A stretch of DNA of 15,806 nt from Promethearchaeota archaeon (lineage in GTDB: Archaea > Asgardarchaeota > Lokiarchaeia > Sigyniarchaeales > SOKP01): assembly GCA_019894815.1 (NCBI GenBank), contig JAGXNU010000025.1, forward strand, positions 1 to 15,806. Reading direction: 5' to 3'. Below, piece after piece: positions 1 to 6,169 of this stretch (position 1 is its first letter; the number at the start of each line of letters is the position of its first letter). Made by a program: the position numbers and the translations under genes. Below the pieces are notes generated by a model. That model worked only from the letters and a program-made list of their open reading frames with translations. It searched no databases and was not told the DNA's origin.

Positions 1-543
1 TTCGATTGGACTATCAATATGAAAACAATTAGTTGGACAATTCTTTTCTATCAGAAAATAATCTTTTATATGATTTCTATTCCTAACACTCAAGCAAAGT
101 TTACAAGTTTCATTTTCAGTATCTTCAATACAATCTTTCTCGTCAATTTTATAAAAGTTACTAATTGACGGAAATTGATTCAGATCTATTTCTCCTTCGG
201 GTTCAATGTTTTCATGGAAGGCATCGTTGGGGCATACTATGGCACAGAGCATGCAATAACAACATTTTTCGTGATCGATTAAAAGTTTAGGATTAGAGTC
301 GTTTAATATGTTCTGAGCAATTTCAGGAATAGGTCCTAACTCAATTGCATCAACGGGACAAACAATTTTGCATAAACTGCATCCGATACATTTCTTTATA
401 TCATAAACAAGTTTTTTATTTATGTCTTTATAGTTCCATTTTAGAATTAATTGATCCTCAATAGCATCAAAACTTTTTTCTATTTCTTGATTCGAATCAT
501 CCTTATTAATATCATGCCGTGAAGTTTTAGATATGTTTATCAA
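1..543 (-). CDS. Polyferredoxin, FwdF-like, 3' end missing (off the left edge)
   Basis: This is the first 181 codons of a reading frame that is still open at base 1. Two consecutive 4Fe-4S motifs are clear: C52-x2-C55-x2-C58-x3-C62-P and C94-x2-C97-x2-C100-x3-C104-P. The stretch DAIELGP after the first motif resembles FwdF, the polyferredoxin of formylmethanofuran dehydrogenase, which passes electrons to the W/Mo enzyme that reduces CO2 in the archaeal methyl branch. A third cysteine group (C138, C147, C150, C169, C173) is spaced irregularly. No ATG or GTG lies in frame between the upstream stop and the first cluster; a TTG at 543-541 is the best start and lies about 30 bases from a TATA-like box. 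It could instead be another multi-cluster ferredoxin. The iron-sulfur nature is certain; the FwdF assignment is moderate. Confidence 0.7.
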   Translation of the reverse strand, partial: MINISKTSRHDINKDDSNQEIEKSFDAIEDQLILKWNYKDINKKLVYDIKKCIGCSLCKIVCPVDAIELGPIPEIAQNILNDSNPKLLIDHEKCCYCMLCAIVCPNDAFHENIEPEGEIDLNQFPSISNFYKIDEKDCIEDTENETCKLCLSVRNRNHIKDYFLIEKNCPTNCFHIDSPIE

Positions 544-570
544 CCACGTGTTTAGTTATCTTTCCACTAG

Positions 571-580
571 ATATTAAATT
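571..580 (-). promoter_or_regulatory. TATA-like box upstream of the polyferredoxin gene
   Basis: AATTTAATAT on the minus strand is centred about 32 bases before the TTG start at 543. This is archaeal TATA-box spacing for a transcript with a very short or absent leader. It is inferred from composition and spacing only, and such boxes are common by chance in DNA this AT-rich. Confidence 0.35.
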
Positions 581-606
581 ATCTTGTGTAATTAATGTTA
601 ATGTCT

Positions 607-618
607 AAAAAAAAAAAA
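607..618 (-). terminator. T12 terminator after the heat-shock gene block
   Basis: Twelve A residues on the plus strand give an unbroken T12 on the minus strand, 14 bases past the stop codon of the HExxH gene (633). Oligo-T tracts are the standard intrinsic terminator of archaeal RNA polymerase. It separates the hsp20-cdc48-regulator block from the polyferredoxin gene. Confidence 0.65.
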
Positions 619-632
619 GAATAATTCATAGA

Positions 633-1163
633 TCAAGAATAATAATCATAACTTTCCTTCTCAAACTCCGAGAGATATTCTATGGCAATTCCATCTGGTT
701 TTTGATTTGGAGGGATATACCTCAACTTTAAATTTGGTATAAAAGCTCCTATACCACTTTCAGCCAAAGTGATTGCAGGATGATCTGATTCACTAAAAAT
801 CTCTTTGGTAAGTTTAAGAGTTAGAATCCTACATTGACGCTCATCAATGATTCCTAACGAGTGGATGTATTCATGGAGAAGGATGTGATAAGTATAAGCC
901 CACACGACTTCATAAGGTTGGGTTTCTAAAATAATTATTAATGGAGATATATTCATGATTATATCAGTACCTGGAGCAAAATGCATGCCACCGATAAAAA
1001 ACCCCTGTCCCATTCCCATTTCTGCCAAACCTAAACTCAATCCGACTCTATGCCTGCCAAAAACTTTTTTTACATCACTTTTAACATGTTCAAAGATTTT
1101 GGGCATTTCTTTCTTTAAATCGTGTAATTTCATATTACTTCTCTTTCTAATATTACTTTCCAT
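633..1163 (-). CDS. Small putative zinc metallopeptidase with HExxHxxGxxD motif
   Basis: A 176-residue protein with no signal peptide or obvious membrane segment. Residues 97-107 read HEYIHSLGIID, which fits the metzincin pattern HExxHxxGxx(H/D): H97 and H101 would bind zinc, E98 would be the base, and D107 could be the third ligand, as in snapalysin-type enzymes. No methionine follows the motif, so the Met-turn typical of metzincins is not visible. A hydrophobic stretch (72-80) precedes the motif, as a beta strand would. The ATG lies 2 bases after the stop of the regulator gene, so the two are surely cotranscribed. M11 is an alternative start with a purine-rich AGAGAAG before it. The context suggests a role in protein quality control. 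I do not recognise the family; substrate and activity are unknown. Confidence 0.75.
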   Translation of the reverse strand: MESNIRKRSNMKLHDLKKEMPKIFEHVKSDVKKVFGRHRVGLSLGLAEMGMGQGFFIGGMHFAPGTDIIMNISPLIIILETQPYEVVWAYTYHILLHEYIHSLGIIDERQCRILTLKLTKEIFSESDHPAITLAESGIGAFIPNLKLRYIPPNQKPDGIAIEYLSEFEKESYDYYS

Positions 1164-1165
1164 GA

Positions 1166-1987
1166 TTAGAAATCAAAAAACCAATCTTCATCATCTTCTC
1201 GTAGAAAACCCATCAGACTCGACATATCTGTCAGTAAAGACCTAATCGAACCAAATCGTTGATCCCGTTGATAAGAATCCATATCCGAGAAAAACAAGTC
1301 ATCCAAAAGTTTGTTTATGTCAACCCGATTTTTGTAACGCTGAGGGTTATAAAACATGGTAAAAACTATTTCCTCTGAGAGATTGAATAAATCATTTAAA
1401 CTCTTATCCTTAATTGAATTATATCGAACCTTCAATCTTTTTTCAAGGTTTGTTTTATATTGACCTTGCATCAATTTCCTAATCTCTTGGAGGATACATT
1501 GTTTTCGAATTAAGAATTCTTTTCTTTCTTGATCCAAGTGAGAAATATCTTGTTCAACTTTAAGGATTTGATCCCCCAAAAATTTGATTTTATCATCCAC
1601 AGTTTTAATTTTAGAGTAATTTATTGAACAATTCATATCTTGAAATTCAGTTGCATTTGAATCATTAAAAGCAGGATTAGTGGTGAATTTAATGTTATAG
1701 TATTGAGGCGTGATTTCAATTCTAACAGAAATATTGCTTCTTATGCGAAAAGTACCACCTCTTGAACCTTCAGGGGGTCCTTCAATAAGACCTGAATCAG
1801 TAAGTAACTTGAGCTGGCTATGAATCGCTTGTCTCGAAATTCCCAGATCATCGGCTATTTCTGGGCCAGTATGGGGAACTTTTGCTAATTTTGATAATAT
1901 ACTCCTTCGTGTTGGATTACCTAATATTTCCAATAATGAATCCAATCCAATTAACTGTTGCTCAGGCATGTCATCCTCTATTTCCAT
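1166..1987 (-). CDS. ArsR-type winged-helix regulator with coiled coil, HSR1/Phr-like
   Basis: A 273-residue protein. Residues 16-68 form an ArsR-type winged helix (LEILGNPTRRSILSKL, then a recognition helix around SRQAIHSQLKLL), with a glycine-rich wing at 69-82. Residues about 130-172 are rich in charged heptads and look like a coiled coil, probably for dimerisation. The C-terminus (after 180) matches nothing I know and ends in a strongly acidic and aromatic tail. It lies 21 bases after cdc48 with a strong GGGAGGT ribosome site. In Archaeoglobus an HTH protein (HSR1, AF1298) shares an operon with cdc48 and hsp20, and Pyrococcus Phr represses hsp20 and an AAA ATPase, so autoregulated heat-shock control is the likely role. 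This is inferred from context and the HTH, not shown. Confidence 0.82.
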   Translation of the reverse strand: MEIEDDMPEQQLIGLDSLLEILGNPTRRSILSKLAKVPHTGPEIADDLGISRQAIHSQLKLLTDSGLIEGPPEGSRGGTFRIRSNISVRIEITPQYYNIKFTTNPAFNDSNATEFQDMNCSINYSKIKTVDDKIKFLGDQILKVEQDISHLDQERKEFLIRKQCILQEIRKLMQGQYKTNLEKRLKVRYNSIKDKSLNDLFNLSEEIVFTMFYNPQRYKNRVDINKLLDDLFFSDMDSYQRDQRFGSIRSLLTDMSSLMGFLREDDEDWFFDF

Positions 1988-1997
1988 ATTATTTTGT

Positions 1998-2004
1998 ACC
2001 TCCC
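1998..2004 (-). promoter_or_regulatory. Strong ribosome binding site of the ArsR-type regulator
   Basis: GGGAGGT on the minus strand ends 10 bases before the ATG at 1987. It is one of the strongest Shine-Dalgarno matches in the window, where most genes have weak ones or none, and it fixes the start of the regulator. Confidence 0.7.
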
Positions 2005-2008
2005 AATT

Positions 2009-4363
2009 TTATCTATACATTTCTTCTAAGCCTTTTTCAGCCTTCTGGGCTATATCTGCACCTTTTAGTATTTTTTCAATTGCTTTTGTGAATTCTATTT
2101 TAGAGATTTTTACGTTCTTGAGCATTTCTTCATTTAGTTTAGCAATTTTTTGTTCTAGTTCTTCAATTTGAATAGCTATTGTTTCTGCTTCTTCACTCGA
2201 TTTAGCCATTTCGATTTTTTTGTTTTCTAAGAGTTCAATTTGTTCATTAAATTCAAAAATTTCTTTCTTTTTGACATCAACTTGAATTATGGCTTTTCGA
2301 ATTGTTAATAATGTTGCTTCTTCACAAATTGCTTGAATATCAGCCCCAGTATAACCATCTAAACTTTCTGATAATTGATCTAAGTCTATATTTTTGCCCA
2401 AAGGCTTATTTTTCAAATGAATCTTAAAGATTTCTTTTCGCGTGAGTAGATCTGGCATGGTGATCTCAACATGCCTTCCAAATCGTCCTGATCTCAGTAA
2501 AGCAGGATCTAACATATCGGGTCTATTTGTAGCGGCGAGTAAAATGACATCTTTTAATCCTTCTAAACCATCCATCTCAGTAAGTAATTGTGAAACGACT
2601 AGTTCAGTTGCTTCTGAACCTGCAAACCTTCCTCTCAGTCCAGCAATTGCATCAATTTCATCAAAAAATATAATGCAGGGTGCCGCGGAGCGTGCTTTTC
2701 TGAATGTTTCTCGTACAGCTTTTTCGCTTTCACCAACCCATTTAGAAAGAAATTCAGGGCCTTTAACTGATATGAAGTTGATCTCAGTCTCGTGAGCTAA
2801 CGCTTTTGCCAGTAAAGTTTTGCCTGTACCAGGAGGACCATATAATAAGATCCCATTTGGTGGTTTAGAGCTTAAATGTGAATATAATTCAGGATATTTC
2901 AATGGCCATTCAATAACTTCACGTAATTGTAATTTTGCATCTTCAAGACCTCCCACATCATCCCAAGTTTCTGTTGGTTGCTGGATGAGCACTTCTCTCA
3001 ATGCTGAAGGTTCGATACTATTCAGTGAGTTTAGAAAATTGTCCATGTTAATTTGGATTTCAGATAAAATCTCGTTTGGTATGGGTTTATCTAAATCGAT
3101 TTTTGGCAGAATTTTTCTTATCGCTAGCATTGCTGCTTCTTTCGCTAAGGCTTCTACATCAGCACCGACGAATCCATGAGTTTTTTCAGCAATTGTACGT
3201 AAATCTACATCTTCATGAATTGGCATACCACGGGTATGAATTTGTAGTATTTCATATCGACCATCAGTATTAGGGACACCAATTTCAATTTCACGATCAA
3301 AACGACCAGGTCGACGCAAGGCAGGATCTATATCATTAACTCTATTGGTTGCTCCAATAACAATTACCTCTCCTCTTCCTTCTAATCCATCCATTAATGA
3401 TAACAACTGAGCTACAACTCGTCTTTCCACTTCACCTGTAACTTCTCCTCTTTTTGGTGCAATTGAATCCAATTCATCAATAAATATTATTGAAGGTGCT
3501 TCTTCGCCTGCCTCCTCAAAAATTTTCCTTAAATTTTGCTCACTTTGACCATAAAATTTGCTCATTATCTCTGGTCCGCTAATTGTAATGAAGTGTGCTT
3601 CAGTCTCATATGCTACAGCACGTGCTAATAAGGTTTTACCAGTCCCAGGGGGTCCATGTAATAATACTCCCTTAGGGGGATCTATTCCTATTCTTTTAAA
3701 TATTTCAGGATGTCGAATGGGAAGTTCAATCATTTCCCTAATTTTTTGAATTTCTTCCTCTAAACCCCCAATATCCTCGTACGATACACGAGATTTTTCT
3801 GATTCAATGATTTCTCTATGACTTTTTTCACTAATTATAATTTCAGTATCTAAATGGATTCTTACAGCCTCGGTTTTAGGAGTATAATCAATAACTACTA
3901 GATCTACTCTCTTATTTGCGCTTGCATAGAAACTCAGAATATCCCCTTTAGTCACAACCCGATTTTCCAAGGTTCTGGCTAATTGTTGAGATTTTCTCGT
4001 AAAAATCGCTTCCTTTAATCCAGCAAACGTGATCTTATCAGCTAAAGCAGCATCTATTTTACGTATTTCAACTATATCATCTAAGGAAGCACTCAAATTG
4101 CGTCTCAAAGAAGGTCCTATTCGAATAGTCCCGGTTCCTTTATCCTCATTTTTACCTGGATATATTAATGCTGCAGTTTTTTTTTCTGATAAGGGATGTG
4201 ATATTTCTATGACGTCTCCAGTTTTAAGATTTAATGTTTGCACAACGTCAGGATCTAATCTCACTAGACCTCGGCCCACATCTTCTTTAAATGCGTCCTT
4301 AACTTTTAACTGGTTCTTTTTTCCTCTATAACCTTCTATTATTCCACTCAATTCTTTTCTCAC
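2009..4363 (-). CDS. cdc48: Cdc48/VCP/p97-type AAA+ unfoldase
   Basis: A 784-residue two-ring AAA ATPase that unfolds proteins for the proteasome. The N domain is residues 17-185. D1 has Walker A GPPGTGKT (237-244), Walker B IIFIDELD (292-299) and pore loop KFYGQSE (269). D2 has GPPGTGKT (509-516), IIFFDEID (564-571) and pore loop KWVGESE (541). The D2 arginine-finger segment is GRFGR (626-630), where GRFDR is usual. A charged coiled coil of about 55 residues (697-752) is inserted before the last helix of the D2 lid. The protein ends M-Y-R, a hydrophobic-Tyr-X motif that docks on the 20S proteasome. The earliest start is GTG (4363); TTG at 4351 has AAGGAG 11 bases before it and may be the true start. 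It sits between hsp20 and the heat-shock-type regulator. Confidence 0.97.
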   Translation of the reverse strand: MRKELSGIIEGYRGKKNQLKVKDAFKEDVGRGLVRLDPDVVQTLNLKTGDVIEISHPLSEKKTAALIYPGKNEDKGTGTIRIGPSLRRNLSASLDDIVEIRKIDAALADKITFAGLKEAIFTRKSQQLARTLENRVVTKGDILSFYASANKRVDLVVIDYTPKTEAVRIHLDTEIIISEKSHREIIESEKSRVSYEDIGGLEEEIQKIREMIELPIRHPEIFKRIGIDPPKGVLLHGPPGTGKTLLARAVAYETEAHFITISGPEIMSKFYGQSEQNLRKIFEEAGEEAPSIIFIDELDSIAPKRGEVTGEVERRVVAQLLSLMDGLEGRGEVIVIGATNRVNDIDPALRRPGRFDREIEIGVPNTDGRYEILQIHTRGMPIHEDVDLRTIAEKTHGFVGADVEALAKEAAMLAIRKILPKIDLDKPIPNEILSEIQINMDNFLNSLNSIEPSALREVLIQQPTETWDDVGGLEDAKLQLREVIEWPLKYPELYSHLSSKPPNGILLYGPPGTGKTLLAKALAHETEINFISVKGPEFLSKWVGESEKAVRETFRKARSAAPCIIFFDEIDAIAGLRGRFAGSEATELVVSQLLTEMDGLEGLKDVILLAATNRPDMLDPALLRSGRFGRHVEITMPDLLTRKEIFKIHLKNKPLGKNIDLDQLSESLDGYTGADIQAICEEATLLTIRKAIIQVDVKKKEIFEFNEQIELLENKKIEMAKSSEEAETIAIQIEELEQKIAKLNEEMLKNVKISKIEFTKAIEKILKGADIAQKAEKGLEEMYR

Positions 4364-4391
4364 TCCTTAATATAATCATAATATTCTTTTA

Positions 4392-4401
4392 AATTTATAA
4401 A
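4392..4401 (-). promoter_or_regulatory. Possible internal promoter of cdc48
   Basis: TTTATAAATT on the minus strand lies in the 63-base gap between hsp20 and cdc48, centred about 34 bases before the GTG start. The gap is larger than the other gaps in this block. A second promoter here would let cdc48 be made apart from hsp20. This is suggestive only. Confidence 0.3.
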
Positions 4402-4426
4402 AAATCGATTATTGATGGTAAAAGCA

Positions 4427-5071
4427 TTACTGGATCTTCTTTTTAATGATGATTGAGGCTATTCCATTGTTAATATTCATTATATGATCATCTAAAGAAG
4501 ATCTAAAGGGCAATTTGATTTCTTTTTCAAAATTACGAATCTGATTTTTGGCATTTATCTTTAATTTTCTTCCATCATTGCTTAAACTTAAAATTAAATG
4601 TCCTTTTTCAACTCCTGGAACTTCAAGAATAATTTCCACGCCATCCTCAAGATAAAGAATTTCTGAATAAGGCTCAAGAGAGCAATTTTCCTCCTCTTCA
4701 TTACAAGGTGCTAAGGAAAACATGCTTGCATCTATTTCTTTGCCTTGATTTTGATCTTTTTTCATGAATTTAAATCGGGGATTTTGTTGCATTTTTATCC
4801 CTTTCAAATACTCATGCATCTTTTTCTGGTCAATATCACCTTCAAATCGAATTTCAGGTTTATCCATTCCAGATTCAAAATGATAGGAGACCTTGAATCC
4901 TTTTATATTCGGGTCTTGGGAGTCAATATCAAAATTTTTGACAGGTTCGGGTATAAACAAGAAATCAACATCAGATAAATCAGGATCTATTTTAAAATAT
5001 TTCTTGAATTTTTCTATAATATCCTCATAAAAGTCCTTATAATCATCATAATCATCATTCATTATAATCAC
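4427..5071 (-). CDS. hsp20: Small heat-shock protein, Hsp20/alpha-crystallin family
   Basis: A 214-residue ATP-independent holdase. The C-terminal part (about 136-214) is an alpha-crystallin domain: DGVEIILEVPGV, then a LPFR strand segment and NGIASIIIKKK at the end. The N-terminal part (residues 57-80, GFKVSYHF to RFEGDID) resembles the G-F-x-V...P-x-(I/V)-R-x-(F)-G segment found in other archaeal Hsp20 proteins. An acidic linker with two cysteines (C123, C130) joins the parts. The protein stops right after the last core strand, so the usual C-terminal I-x-I tail that links oligomers is absent. The earliest start is GTG at 5071; ATG at 5062 (M4) is more likely because it opens the acidic NDDYDDY segment. 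It is the first gene of the cdc48/regulator block. Confidence 0.9.
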   Translation of the reverse strand: MIIMNDDYDDYKDFYEDIIEKFKKYFKIDPDLSDVDFLFIPEPVKNFDIDSQDPNIKGFKVSYHFESGMDKPEIRFEGDIDQKKMHEYLKGIKMQQNPRFKFMKKDQNQGKEIDASMFSLAPCNEEEENCSLEPYSEILYLEDGVEIILEVPGVEKGHLILSLSNDGRKLKINAKNQIRNFEKEIKLPFRSSLDDHIMNINNGIASIIIKKKIQ

Positions 5072-5383
5072 TAATTTGTAATTCTTTTTTTGTCAACCTC
5101 TACTTGATCAATATATATTCACCTATAAAAATGTATCGATTTTAATCAATAAGACAAAGAAACTCGAATAATATTGTTTGGTTTACTAAATTCTTACTCA
5201 ATACTTATGATTTAGAATCCAAGCTAAATTTTCTTGTATTTAAATTTGATAAGTATAAATCAAACTGATGTTATTTTAAAATATAATTATATAATAATTT
5301 TTTTAAATATTAATCAGTAATTTTAAACATACTATTAGATTTTTGTAATTGTTTCTTTTTATAAGTTAATAGGTGTTATAATA
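5072..5383. promoter_or_regulatory. Divergent gap between hsp20 and the nitrilase gene
   Basis: This 312-base gap holds no credible gene. On the minus side, AATATATATT (5110-5119) is a TATA-like box about 50 bases before the hsp20 ATG at 5062, overlapped by the perfect palindrome TTGATCAA (5104-5111), a possible operator site. TTTTATAGG (5122-5130) is a second candidate box. In the middle lies TTTGAT-N8-ATCAAA (5245-5264). On the plus side AGGTG (5371-5375) is an 8-base-spaced ribosome site for the nitrilase gene. I looked for the CTAAC-N5-GTTAG site of Archaeoglobus HSR1 and did not find it. Confidence 0.5.
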
Positions 5384-6169
5384 ATGAAAATCGGTTATGT
5401 GCAAACTCATCCCTTGTTTGGCGCGAAGGACACAAATTTTGAACATGTTAAAGGATTATTACATGGTGTAAAAGCAGATTTACTTGTACTTCCTGAGTTA
5501 TTTGCAACAGGATATGCTTTTATATCTACGACAGAATTACAATCTTTATCGGAAGAGGTTGATGGTCCAACATTTCAATTTTTAAAAGAGCAATCCCAAA
5601 AAACAGGAGCAGTATTAATTGGGGGATTTGCTGAAAGGGATGGCGATAAAATTTATAATTCTGCGATGAGTGTTTATAAAAATAAAATTTTAGGGATTTA
5701 TAGAAAAATTCATCTATACTATAAAGAAAAGGAATGGTTTTCACCAGGAGATAAAACTCCAGAAGTATTTAAAGTGAATGGAGTAAATATCGGGGTAATG
5801 ATTTGTTTTGATTGGTTTTTTCCTGAAACTATACGTACATTAGCATTACAAGGGGCAGAAATTATCGCTCATCCTAGTAATTTAGTCCTCCCATATTGTC
5901 AAAAAGCCATGGAAACTCGCTGTTTAGTCAATAGAGTTTATGCAATAACATCCAATAGAATAGGAAGAGAACAAAGGGGAGAAGATGATTTTTTTTTCAC
6001 AGGAGCGAGTCAAATCACATCTTATAATGGAGAAATAATTTCCTCATCTCAAAATAATGATATTGGTACAGATGTCGTAGAAATTGATATTGAAAAAGCC
6101 AGAGATAAAAATCTAAATCAATATAACAACATATTTGAAGATAGACGTCCTGAACTCTATAGATTATGA
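5384..6169 (+). CDS. Nitrilase-superfamily carbon-nitrogen hydrolase
   Basis: A 261-residue soluble amidohydrolase. The Glu-Lys-Cys triad of the family is complete: E38 (LPELFATGY), K108 (YRKIHL) and C141 (GVMICFDWFFPE). The length is that of a single-domain omega-amidase-like or N-carbamoyl/amide hydrolase. The substrate cannot be read from the sequence; candidates are a small omega-amide or a repair product such as a deaminated metabolite. The start is supported by AGGTG 8 bases upstream. It is alone on the plus strand, diverges from hsp20, and its last 13 bases overlap the end of the convergent HAD gene. Confidence 0.9.
   Translation: MKIGYVQTHPLFGAKDTNFEHVKGLLHGVKADLLVLPELFATGYAFISTTELQSLSEEVDGPTFQFLKEQSQKTGAVLIGGFAERDGDKIYNSAMSVYKNKILGIYRKIHLYYKEKEWFSPGDKTPEVFKVNGVNIGVMICFDWFFPETIRTLALQGAEIIAHPSNLVLPYCQKAMETRCLVNRVYAITSNRIGREQRGEDDFFFTGASQITSYNGEIISSSQNNDIGTDVVEIDIEKARDKNLNQYNNIFEDRRPELYRL

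Noticed and set aside
955..1245. 96-codon plus-strand frame across the HExxH gene and regulator end
   Set aside because: It lies antisense to two genes with clear motifs, has low-complexity Leu/Ile/Pro-rich content and no ribosome site.
2442..3179. Two plus-strand frames of about 118 codons opposite cdc48
   Set aside because: They are antisense shadows of a strongly conserved AAA gene; no family resemblance.
5041..5065. Repeated ATCATC/ATTCAT units at the hsp20 start as a tandem repeat
   Set aside because: They encode the acidic NDDYDDY start of Hsp20 and reflect Asp/Tyr codons.
5072..5383. HSR1 operator CTAAC-N5-GTTAG
   Set aside because: I looked for it upstream of hsp20 and saw no match on either strand.
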